This document shows positions 1-6,678 of a stretch of DNA of 11,791 nt, in pieces. Each line of letters opens with the position of its first letter. Position 1 is the stretch's first letter. Under the pieces are notes generated by a model. That model saw nothing but the letters and a program-made list of their open reading frames with translations, made no database searches and was not told where the DNA came from. Position numbers and translations under genes: made by a program. The DNA comes from Thiopontia sp964416755 (GTDB taxonomy: Bacteria; Pseudomonadota; Gammaproteobacteria; GCF-002020875). Location: contig CAYQFH010000083.1 in the NCBI GenBank assembly GCA_964416755.1, positions 1 to 11,791 of the forward strand, in the 5' to 3' direction.

Positions 1-1483
1 CGATATCACCGCCCTGCAGCGCAAGGATGCGGATGGTGCGCTCACGCCCCTCCTGTTCGCCACGACTGACGTAACCACGATTCTGGATGGTGGAGATGGT
101 GGGTGCATAGGTCGATGGACGGCCAATCCCCAGCTCCTCCAGCTTCTTCACCAAGCTCGCCTCGGTAAAGCGGGCCGGTGGACGGGTAAAGGACTCTTGT
201 GCCCGCATCACGGAGAGAGCCAGATTCTCCCCTTCGCTGATATTGGGCAGTCGCTTGGAGTCCTCCTTGCTGCGATCCTGATAGACCTTGAGGAACCCCT
301 CGAAGGTGAGGATCTCCCCCTTCGCCACCAGATGCTCCTCTACCGTGGAGATGTCGATGGTGGCCGTGGTGCGCTCAAAGCGGGCATCGGACATCTGCGA
401 GGCGATGGTACGCTGCCAGATCAGTTCGTAAAGACGTTGCTCATTCTTCTCACCCGTAGTGGTCGACTTGCTGAGGTCGGTCGGTCGGATCGCCTCATGC
501 GCCTCCTGCGCACCAGCCGATTTGGTCTTGTAATGGCGCTGCTGCGCATACTCGCTACCGTAATTTTTCTGGATCACCTCCTCCGCCTGGGCATGAGCCA
601 GCTCGGAGAGGTTGACCGAATCGGTACGCATGTAGGTGATCTTGCCGGCCTCGTAGAGGCGCTGCGCCACCATCATAGTCTGCCGTACCGAGAAGCCGAG
701 ACGCTGCGACGCCTCCTGCTGCAGGGTCGAGGTGGTAAACGGTGCCCGTGGAGAGCGGCTGGCCGGTTTCTTCTCAATCTTGCGAATGGTGTAGTCAGCG
801 CCGTTGACACGGTTGAGGAAATCCTCGGCATCCTCAATCCCTTGACGATCCTTCGGCAGTTTGGCCTCGAATCTGGTTCCTTCACTGTTGGCGAGCTGCG
901 CCGTCACCCTGAAGGAGGAGACTGGTTCGAAGGCCTCAATCTCACGCTCCCGCTCAACCACGATACGCACCGCGACCGACTGTACCCGACCTGCGGACAG
1001 TCCGGTCTGAATCTTCTTCCACAATACAGGTGAAAGCTCAAAACCGACCAATCGATCCAGAATACGGCGCGCCTGCTGTCCATCCACCAGATCGCGGTTG
1101 ATGCTGCGCGGGCTCTCGATCGCCGCCAGAATCGCCGGCTTGGTGATTTCATGGAAGACAATGCGTTTACTGTTCTCTTCACTCAGCCCCAACACCTGCT
1201 CCAGATGCCAGGCGATCGCCTCCCCTTCGCGATCCTCATCCGATGCGAGCCAGACCATCTCGGCCTTCCTGGTGGCGCGCTTGAGTTCGTTGATCACTTT
1301 GGTCTTGTCTTCACTCACCTCGTAGGTGGGCTCAAAATTGTTGTCGATGTCGACCGCCATCCCCTTGCCGGGCAGGTCACGCACGTGACCATAGCTCGAC
1401 ATCACGGTGAACTCCGTTCCGAGGAACTTTTCGATAGTCTTGGCCTTGGCCGGGGACTCTACAATAACGAGATTCTTGCTCAC
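1..1483 (-). CDS. topA: DNA topoisomerase I, N-terminal 494 codons (partial)
   Basis: Type IA topoisomerase that relaxes negatively supercoiled DNA by cutting and rejoining one strand. The translated N-terminus carries the Toprim domain: VIVESPAKAKTIEKFLG with Glu9, and the metal-binding acidic motif SDEDREGE (residues 81-88). Further on come the QQARRILDRLVGF and GLSAGRVQSVAVR motifs of the strand-passage core. The catalytic tyrosine lies in GKITYMRTDSVNLS, at about Tyr284 (codon near 632-634). The start is GTG at 1483-1481, because an in-frame TAA lies 18 nt upstream and no other start codon fits. The ribosome-binding site is weak. The gene runs off the left edge, so the rest of the core and any C-terminal zinc-ribbon domains cannot be seen. 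It is the third gene of a dprA-smg-topA set, 38 nt after smg. The identification is secure. Confidence 0.97.
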   Translation of the reverse strand, partial: MSKNLVIVESPAKAKTIEKFLGTEFTVMSSYGHVRDLPGKGMAVDIDNNFEPTYEVSEDKTKVINELKRATRKAEMVWLASDEDREGEAIAWHLEQVLGLSEENSKRIVFHEITKPAILAAIESPRSINRDLVDGQQARRILDRLVGFELSPVLWKKIQTGLSAGRVQSVAVRIVVEREREIEAFEPVSSFRVTAQLANSEGTRFEAKLPKDRQGIEDAEDFLNRVNGADYTIRKIEKKPASRSPRAPFTTSTLQQEASQRLGFSVRQTMMVAQRLYEAGKITYMRTDSVNLSELAHAQAEEVIQKNYGSEYAQQRHYKTKSAGAQEAHEAIRPTDLSKSTTTGEKNEQRLYELIWQRTIASQMSDARFERTTATIDISTVEEHLVAKGEILTFEGFLKVYQDRSKEDSKRLPNISEGENLALSVMRAQESFTRPPARFTEASLVKKLEELGIGRPSTYAPTISTIQNRGYVSRGEQEGRERTIRILALQGGDI

Positions 1484-1521
1484 TGCGATAACTCTGAATT
1501 AATTGCTACCACCAGCGGAGG

Positions 1522-1989
1522 TCAATGGATGATTTCCGGGGCGCCATCATAGACAAAATCTTCCATCCAGGCGTAGGAGGACTCCGCCCCCGGCTGGTTG
1601 AAAAGCACCATCAGCACCACCCACTTGAGCTGTTCCTGATCGAAATCCTGACTCTCCAGCGCCATCACCCGGTCAATCACCGCCTCACGCGCCTCACAGT
1701 TGAGCACACCGATCTGCTCCAGATAGAGCAGCAGCCCCTGCCCCTCGACATCAATCATCGCCGCCTCGGCATTGGAGTAGATACGGAACGGACACTCGAT
1801 CCGACCGCTCTGTTGCGCCCGTTCCCCTTTGAGGCCGGAAAGTCCCTCCAGCCAGTTGAAGGCACGATCAATCTGCGGTTCGGAGAACCCGGCTCGCATC
1901 AACTCATCCTGCAACTGTGCAGGCGCAGCCGGCTCGTCCACCTGATCGTGGGCATAGTTCTCAAACAGATACATCAAAACATCGAGCAT
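1522..1989 (-). CDS. smg: Smg family protein (DUF494)
   Basis: A 155-residue soluble protein of the Smg/DUF494 family, close to the length of the E. coli protein (about 157). It opens with MLDVLMYLFENY, typical of the family, followed by a helical region (about 22-55) with LMRAGFSEPQIDRAFNWLEGL. The middle contains FRIYSNAEAAMIDVEGQGLLLYLEQIGVL, split here as FRIYSNAEA (68-76) and GQGLLLYLEQIGVL (83-96). The C-terminal half has the acidic stretch LESQDFDQEQLKWVVLMVLF. No signal peptide, membrane segment or catalytic motif is visible, and the biochemical function of the family is not known to me. It lies between dprA (14-nt gap) and topA, a conserved position that suggests co-transcription. 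An AAAGG about 12 nt upstream of the ATG may serve as its ribosome-binding site. Confidence 0.93.
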   Translation of the reverse strand: MLDVLMYLFENYAHDQVDEPAAPAQLQDELMRAGFSEPQIDRAFNWLEGLSGLKGERAQQSGRIECPFRIYSNAEAAMIDVEGQGLLLYLEQIGVLNCEAREAVIDRVMALESQDFDQEQLKWVVLMVLFNQPGAESSYAWMEDFVYDGAPEIIH

Positions 1990-2004
1990 TATTGGAGGAT
2001 ACCT

Positions 2005-3147
2005 TTAATTTTTTCTCTGAACCCTGCCACCGGGAAGCGATACCACCGCTCCCTGAATTTCAAGGCGCATAATAATCGAGGAAACGGCCTCTGCCGTCAA
2101 TCCGGAAAGTACCACCAATTGATCAATAAGGATTGCCTCATGCCCCATCTGCTCCAGCAGTTGCGCCGCTGGCGACCCCTCTTCCACCTCTACAACATCA
2201 TTAACTGATTGATCAAACGTGCTTTCATCCAGATTGAACTGCTCTCTGAGCAGATTCAGCATGCCACTCAGCTCTTCCATAATATCGTCCGTGGTCTCCA
2301 CCAGTTTAGCCCCCTGACGAATCAATTGGTGGTTACCGCGCGCCAGTGGGTTATGGATCGACCCGGGAATCGCAAATACTTCACGCCCCTGCTCCATCGC
2401 CAGGCGGGCGGTGATCAATGATCCACTCTTCTTCGCCGCCTGCACCACCAACGTGCCGAGTGCCAACCCACTGATGATACGATTGCGACGGGGAAAGTTG
2501 GCAGGGTGAGGTTCAGTCCCCACAGGGAACTCGGAAATAATCGCCCCCGCCTCGACAATCTGATGAGCCAACTCCCGATTTTTGGCCGGATAGACCCGAT
2601 CCAGTCCCGTGCCCACTACGGCAACGGTATGTCCGGACTCCAATGCTCCCCGGTGTGACTCGGTATCCACTCCCATCGCCATGCCACTGGTCACGGTCAT
2701 CCCGGCAGCCGCCAGACGTCGAGCAAAATCGCGGGCGGTCTCCCGCCCCGGTAGATCAGGGTTGCGGCTTCCCACCATCGCCAGTTGAGGAAAAGAGAGT
2801 CGATCCACATCCCCCCGCACATAGAGTAGTGGTGGCGGATCGGCAATCTCCTTCAGCAGCGCCGGATAACGCTCATCCCCGAGCATTAGCAGATTAGCCT
2901 GTTCCTCCTCCAGCCAGCGCAGATCTTTCTCAATCGCGGCAGCCCAGACGGACTCCCCTTGTGCCAGAAACTCCATGGCTTTTGGCTTCAGCAATCCACT
3001 CTGGCGCAGGGTGGCTCCACTGCTCTGCAGTACCGTCTCGGGCGAACCGAACTGCTGTAGCAGCTTACGAAAGGTGACTGCCCCGACGGATGGGGTGTGC
3101 TGCAAGGTCAACCACGCATCAATCTTATCCATTGCTTCGCTCAACAT
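2005..3147 (-). CDS. dprA: DNA processing protein DprA
   Basis: DprA/Smf protein, which binds incoming single-stranded DNA and loads RecA during natural transformation. Most bacteria carry it, including many not known to be competent. At 380 residues it has the usual length. The N-terminal helical part (about 10-60) precedes the Rossmann-like domain (about 80-292), whose signatures are YPALLKEIADPPPLLYVRG (94-112), MVGSRNP (124-130), SGMAMGVDTESHRGAL (154-169), GLDRVYP (181-187), PRRNRIISGL (219-228) and SGSLITARLAMEQGREVFA (241-259). A winged-helix C-terminal domain follows (about 325-376). The usual VVEA before SGSL reads VVQA here (Gln236). The start could be ATG at 3147 or, five codons in, ATG at 3132. 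The second has a GAAG-like element just before it and gives the more typical MDKIDAWL N-terminus. It is the first gene of the dprA-smg-topA set and diverges from def. Confidence 0.95.
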   Translation of the reverse strand: MLSEAMDKIDAWLTLQHTPSVGAVTFRKLLQQFGSPETVLQSSGATLRQSGLLKPKAMEFLAQGESVWAAAIEKDLRWLEEEQANLLMLGDERYPALLKEIADPPPLLYVRGDVDRLSFPQLAMVGSRNPDLPGRETARDFARRLAAAGMTVTSGMAMGVDTESHRGALESGHTVAVVGTGLDRVYPAKNRELAHQIVEAGAIISEFPVGTEPHPANFPRRNRIISGLALGTLVVQAAKKSGSLITARLAMEQGREVFAIPGSIHNPLARGNHQLIRQGAKLVETTDDIMEELSGMLNLLREQFNLDESTFDQSVNDVVEVEEGSPAAQLLEQMGHEAILIDQLVVLSGLTAEAVSSIIMRLEIQGAVVSLPGGRVQRKN

Positions 3148-3183
3148 TTAAGTTGCCGATTACGATACCATTACCAACAATAA

Positions 3184-3198
3184 GGTACCTCTAAAAAT
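3184..3198 (+). repeat. Left terminal inverted repeat of the MITE-like element
   Basis: GGTACCTCTAAAAAT, matching the reverse complement of the right end at 13 of 15 positions (differences at positions 3 and 5). The outer bases, with the preceding A, form the palindrome AGGTACCT. It is preceded by TAA at 3181-3183. Confidence 0.8.
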
Positions 3199-3307
3199 AG
3201 ACATGTTGCTGTAAGTACGAGGAAACACCGCACGGAGAACCGGAGTGTATATGCTAGTACATGAGGATTCGAGTACGGAGTTGACGAAGTAATTGCTGGA
3301 AAAGGGC

Positions 3308-3322
3308 ATTTTTAGAGATGCC
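3308..3322 (-). repeat. Right terminal inverted repeat of the MITE-like element
   Basis: ATTTTTAGAGATGCC on the plus strand, the inverted partner of the left repeat, followed by TAA at 3323-3325. The ATG at 3318-3320 within this repeat is in frame with def and would extend it by 12 residues, but it is probably not the native start. Confidence 0.8.
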
Positions 3323-3353
3323 TAAATATAAACACCAATTTAGATCAACTGTT

Positions 3354-3857
3354 ATGGCGTTATTGGAAATTTTGACACATCCCGATCCACGACTGCGCAA
3401 GAAAAGCGTTCCTGTCGAAGAGGTGACCGATGAGGTGCGGGCGGTAGTCGACAATATGCTGGAGACGATGTATGCCGCCCCCGGCATCGGTCTGGCCTCA
3501 ATTCAGGTCAACGAACCACGCAGTATTGTGGTGATTGATGTCTCCGAAGAAAAGGATCAGCCGCTCTGTCTGATCAACCCGAAAATCACCGCCAGCTCTG
3601 GCGAGGAGGAGTATGAGGAGGGGTGCCTCTCGGTACCCGGCATCTTCGAGGCAGTCACCCGTGCCGAGGAGGTAACAGTAGAGGCGCTGGATCGTGAAGG
3701 GACACCCTTTGAACTGCAAGCCGAAGGACTGCTGGCAATCTGTATTCAGCATGAACTGGAACATCTGGAGGGCAAACTCTTTGTCGACAAACTCACCAAA
3801 CTGAAACAGAACCGCATCAAGAAAAAGTTGGAAAAGCAGGCGAAGGAGACGATGTAA
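3354..3857 (+). CDS. def: Peptide deformylase
   Basis: Metal-dependent peptide deformylase, which removes the formyl group from the N-terminal Met of new proteins at the ribosome. The 167 residues starting MALLEILTHPDPRLRKKS match the family's usual length and N-terminus (E. coli begins MSVLQVLHIPDERLRK). Motif 1 is GIGLASIQV (44-52). Motif 2 is EGCLSVP (89-95) with metal ligand Cys91. Motif 3 is QHELEHLEGKLF (132-143) with ligands His133 and His137 and catalytic Glu134. The common HExDH reads HELEH here, an Asp-to-Glu change at 136. The ATG at 3354 was chosen over an in-frame ATG at 3318 that lies inside the neighbouring mobile element and adds a non-homologous leader, although neither start has a strong ribosome-binding site at ideal spacing. 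The stop overlaps the fmt start by 1 nt (TAATG), so def and fmt are probably translationally coupled. Confidence 0.96.
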   Translation: MALLEILTHPDPRLRKKSVPVEEVTDEVRAVVDNMLETMYAAPGIGLASIQVNEPRSIVVIDVSEEKDQPLCLINPKITASSGEEEYEEGCLSVPGIFEAVTRAEEVTVEALDREGTPFELQAEGLLAICIQHELEHLEGKLFVDKLTKLKQNRIKKKLEKQAKETM

Positions 3858-4795
3858 TGAAAATTATTTTTGCCGGCACCCCCGACTTCTCTGTTGCTGC
3901 ACTGAATGCACTGCTCGACTCTGAACATAATATCATCGGGGTCTACACACAACCCGACCGTCCCGCCGGTCGTGGTCGCAAACTGAAGGCGAGCCCGGTC
4001 AAGGAGCGTGCACTGGAGGCCAATATCCCGGTCTATCAGCCACTCACCCTGAAAGAGCCCGAGGCACAGCAGCAGCTTCAGAATCTCGATGCCGATCTGA
4101 TGGTGGTGGTCGCCTACGGGTTGATTCTGCCCAAGGCGGTACTCGATGCCCCCCGCCATGGCTGCCTCAACATTCACGCCTCCCTGCTGCCACGCTGGCG
4201 CGGTGCAGCACCGATTCAGCGCGCTCTCCATGCAGGAGATGCCGAGAGCGGTGTTACCATCATGCAGATGGATGAGGGGCTGGATACCGGTGATATGCTC
4301 TACAAGGTGACCACCCCGATCAGTGACGAGGACAATGCACAGACTCTACATGATCGTCTCGCCACGCTGGGGGCCGAGGCACTACTGGAGACGATCCGAC
4401 AGATCGAGTCCGGTACTGTCATAGCAGAACAACAGAACAGCGCTGAGGTGACCTACGCCGAGAAGCTCAACAAGGCAGAGGCAACCATCGACTGGAATCA
4501 CCCTGCGCAGCAGATTCTGCAGCTGATCAACGCATTCAACCCCTGGCCGGTGGCACAGACCGAATGGAACGGAGAGATGGTGCGTATCCGACGCGCCTCC
4601 ATCCTGCCGCCGGGGAGTGGTACACCGGGACACAGTGTGGAGGTCTCTGCAGAGGGTGTGGATATCGCCACGGGTGATGGGGTGCTGCGCATTCTGGAAC
4701 TGCAACTACCGGGCAAGCGCTCCATGGCAGTCGGTGACTTTCTCAACGCACGTCCACAATTGAAAGAGAGCGGCCTGGCGTTCAGTAATGGCTAA
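3857..4795 (+). CDS. fmt: Methionyl-tRNA formyltransferase
   Basis: Transfers a formyl group from 10-formyltetrahydrofolate to Met-tRNA(fMet), preparing the initiator tRNA. At 312 residues it is close to E. coli Fmt (315). The N-terminal Rossmann-type formyltransferase domain (about 1-200) starts MKIIFAGTPDFSV, continues with QPDRPAGRGRKL (32-43), and carries the catalytic set Asn106, His108 and Asp144 in NIHASLLPRWRGAAPIQRA (105-123) and DEGLDTGDML (139-148). The C-terminal tRNA-binding domain (about 208-305) includes TIDWNHPAQQILQLINAFNPWP, split as TIDWNHPAQ (210-218) and NAFNPWP (225-231). It overlaps def by 1 nt and rsmB by 8 nt. Def and Fmt act on opposite sides of the same formylation cycle, so their pairing makes functional sense. 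Confidence 0.97.
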   Translation: MKIIFAGTPDFSVAALNALLDSEHNIIGVYTQPDRPAGRGRKLKASPVKERALEANIPVYQPLTLKEPEAQQQLQNLDADLMVVVAYGLILPKAVLDAPRHGCLNIHASLLPRWRGAAPIQRALHAGDAESGVTIMQMDEGLDTGDMLYKVTTPISDEDNAQTLHDRLATLGAEALLETIRQIESGTVIAEQQNSAEVTYAEKLNKAEATIDWNHPAQQILQLINAFNPWPVAQTEWNGEMVRIRRASILPPGSGTPGHSVEVSAEGVDIATGDGVLRILELQLPGKRSMAVGDFLNARPQLKESGLAFSNG

Positions 4796-6095
4796 CCAGT
4801 GGAACCCTCGTGCTGCGGCTGCCAAGGCAGTGGCCGGTGTACTGAGTCAGCATCGCTCTCTCTCCATTACTCTGCCACAAGCGACCCACAATCTGGAACC
4901 GGGTGACCGCGCACTGGCACAGGAGATCAGCTACGGCGTGCTGCGCCACATCTATGAACTGGAGGGCTATACCAAACAGCTGTTGAAGAAACCCTTCAAG
5001 AAGAAGGATGGCGACCTCCACGCTCTGCTGCTGGGCGGCCTCTACCAGCTCCACTATATGCGTATGCCGGATCATGCCGCCCTTTCGGAGACGGTCGCTG
5101 CTGTCGCCAACCTGAAAAAGGAGTGGGCGCGAGGCGTTGTCAATGCGGTACTTCGCCGGTTCCAGCGGGAATCAGAGACAATCACCACAGCTCCCAAGAG
5201 AACACTGGCCGAAAAGAACAACCATCCAGACTGGATAGTACAGCGGCTGCGCGAAGCATGGCCTGATCAGTGGCGTGAGGTGCTGGAACAGAACCAGCAG
5301 CGCCCCCCGATGACACTGCGGGTCAACCTTGCCAGGACGACACAAGACCACTATCACAAGCAGCTGGAATCTGAAGGCATTGAAGCCCACTGCTCCGCCC
5401 ATACGCCAACCGCTCTCACACTGACCAAAGGGGTACCGGTCAACCGTCTGCCCGGTTTTGAGGATGGGATGATCTCGGTTCAGGATGAGGCCCCCCAACA
5501 GAGTGCACGGCTACTCGATCCTCAACCCGGAGAGCGAATCCTCGACGCCTGTGCCGCTCCCGGAGGCAAGACCGCCCATCTGCTGGAACAACAACCCGAG
5601 CTCGGTCAATTGATTGCGCTGGACAGTGATCCGGAGCGATTGCAGCGTATCGAAGAGAATCTGCACCGCATTGGAGTGGAAGCCACTCTGGTCGCAGGAG
5701 ATGCCAGCCAACGGGCATGGTGGGATGGAAAACCGTTCAACCGAATTTTGGTGGATGCCCCCTGCAGCGCAACCGGCGTCATCCGTCGCAATCCGGACAT
5801 CAAGCTGCTGCGCCGCAAGGGTGATATCACCAAGCTGGTTGAGACCCAGTCTGCTATCCTTGAGAACTGCTGGGGGTTATTGAAACCGGGGGGAACGCTA
5901 CTCTATGCAACCTGCTCCATCCTTCCTGATGAGAACGAGGCACAGATCAAAGATTTTCTGGCCCACAAAAGTGATGCCGAACCGCTATCCATCACCATTG
6001 AACATGGCATTCCAACCGGCGTTGGGGTACAACTCCTGCCCGGTGGTGGAGGTATGGATGGTTTCTACTACGCAAAGCTGCAGAAGCATGGATAA
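4788..6095 (+). CDS. rsmB: 16S rRNA (cytosine-967-C5)-methyltransferase RsmB
   Basis: SAM-dependent methyltransferase that makes m5C967 (E. coli numbering) in 16S rRNA; also known as Sun or Fmu. At 435 residues it has the standard length. A NusB-like RNA-binding domain covers about 5-130, and the Rossmann methyltransferase domain about 165-430. SAM-binding motif I is LDACAAPGGKTAHLLE (252-267). Motif IV, LVDAPCSATGVIRRNPDIK (321-339), carries Cys326. Motif VI, LLYATCSILPDENE (371-384), carries the nucleophile Cys376. These positions agree with the two cysteines of the E. coli enzyme (325 and 375). The ATG lies 8 nt inside the end of fmt. The protein ends GGMDGFYYAKLQK, a typical family terminus. 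The identification is firm. Confidence 0.97.
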   Translation: MANQWNPRAAAAKAVAGVLSQHRSLSITLPQATHNLEPGDRALAQEISYGVLRHIYELEGYTKQLLKKPFKKKDGDLHALLLGGLYQLHYMRMPDHAALSETVAAVANLKKEWARGVVNAVLRRFQRESETITTAPKRTLAEKNNHPDWIVQRLREAWPDQWREVLEQNQQRPPMTLRVNLARTTQDHYHKQLESEGIEAHCSAHTPTALTLTKGVPVNRLPGFEDGMISVQDEAPQQSARLLDPQPGERILDACAAPGGKTAHLLEQQPELGQLIALDSDPERLQRIEENLHRIGVEATLVAGDASQRAWWDGKPFNRILVDAPCSATGVIRRNPDIKLLRRKGDITKLVETQSAILENCWGLLKPGGTLLYATCSILPDENEAQIKDFLAHKSDAEPLSITIEHGIPTGVGVQLLPGGGGMDGFYYAKLQKHG

Positions 6096-6097
6096 GC

Positions 6098-6101
6098 GGA
6101 G
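6098..6101 (+). promoter_or_regulatory. Ribosome-binding site supporting the GTG start of the DUF4390 gene
   Basis: GGAG lies 8 nt before the GTG at 6110-6112, just after the rsmB stop codon. It supports GTG as the start rather than an internal ATG, and the signal peptide begins directly at this codon. Confidence 0.5.
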
Positions 6102-6109
6102 CCGAAGCA

Positions 6110-6676
6110 GTGCGTATTAGTCTGCCTCTACTGCTTATTCTCTGCTACACCGCTCCGGCAGTATATGCAGCCATCACCATCACTCAACCGGCACTCTATG
6201 AGGATGAGGGGCGCATCTGGGTCAATGCAGAGTTCAAGTATGAACTGGATGACCGGGTGATTGACGCAATGAAAAATGGAATTCCGCTGGTCTTTCATGC
6301 CGAGTACCGTATTGAAGAGGTCAAACCCTTGTGGGAGGAGAACCCGGTGATCCACCAGATTGAGCACCGTTTTATTCTCAGCTACCGGGAATTCACCAAC
6401 CGCTACTACCTGATCAGTCTGCAGAACAAGACCCATGGTACCTACGGCACCCTTGCCGAGGCACTCTCCAGAATGGAGCGGCGTCACACCGCACTTGAAA
6501 TCAGCCGTGACACGCTGCAGCGCAACCGCAACTACCAGGCCCGGATTCGCGCTTCACTCGATGGCTCTACACTTCCCGGACTGATGCGCCCCTACCTCTA
6601 TACCCCCTGGCTCTGGCCTGAATGGAAACTGGATAGCGGCTGGCACCAACTCCCGATTCCAGTGGGCGGGCAGTAG
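6110..6676 (+). CDS. DUF4390 family exported protein
   Basis: A 188-residue protein of the DUF4390 family, whose biochemical role I do not know. It begins at GTG with a clear signal peptide: Arg at position 2, a hydrophobic core LPLLLILCYTAP, and a likely cleavage after Ala20 in AVYA-A. The mature part looks like a periplasmic beta-rich domain (about 21-150). Family-type features include a repeated pattern of aromatic and charged residues, for example EHRFILSYREFTNRYYL (115-131 region) and the later LSRMERRH. It ends with a Trp/Pro-rich segment, YLYTPWLWPEWKLDSGWHQ. There is no second membrane segment and no lipobox. It is 14 nt after rsmB and only 2 nt before ntrY. I recall the same order, rsmB then a small hypothetical then ntrY-ntrX, in Neisseria. 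An accessory role for the sensor kinase is therefore plausible but is inference from position only. Confidence 0.87.
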   Translation: MRISLPLLLILCYTAPAVYAAITITQPALYEDEGRIWVNAEFKYELDDRVIDAMKNGIPLVFHAEYRIEEVKPLWEENPVIHQIEHRFILSYREFTNRYYLISLQNKTHGTYGTLAEALSRMERRHTALEISRDTLQRNRNYQARIRASLDGSTLPGLMRPYLYTPWLWPEWKLDSGWHQLPIPVGGQ

Positions 6677-6678
6677 CC

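Larger units (their letters stand above)
3184..3322. mobile_element. MITE-like non-coding element, 139 bp, with TIRs and TAA target duplication
   Basis: The divergent dprA-def spacer contains a 139-bp segment bounded by 15-bp inverted repeats. The left end reads GGTACCTCTAAAAAT and the right end, reverse-complemented, reads GGCATCTCTAAAAAT (13 of 15 identical). TAA lies immediately outside each end (3181-3183 and 3323-3325), as expected for a 3-bp target-site duplication. No plausible gene lies inside it. Short size, terminal repeats, target duplication and lack of a transposase are the hallmarks of a MITE. TAA would fit the TNA duplications I recall for the IS1031 group of the IS5 family, and CTCTAAAAA-type ends are familiar from IS5-like elements, but that family assignment is from memory. 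Removing the element would leave a spacer of only about 64 bp between dprA and def. Confidence 0.78.

Noticed and set aside
197..1033. Open frame of 278 codons on the plus strand across topA
   Set aside because: It runs antisense to the unmistakable topA coding sequence, its translation shows no domain, and long antisense frames are common in GC-rich coding DNA.
3281..3309. TTGACG inside the MITE-like element as an outward -35 box for def
   Set aside because: The hexamer at the right spacing (GGGCAT at 3304-3309 with a 17-bp spacer) does not resemble a -10 box, and other spacings give only poor T-rich matches. It is not strong enough to annotate as a promoter.
3323..3332. TAAATATAAA as a def -10 box downstream of the element
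   Set aside because: It is AT-rich and -10-like, but no -35-like hexamer lies 16-18 bp upstream.
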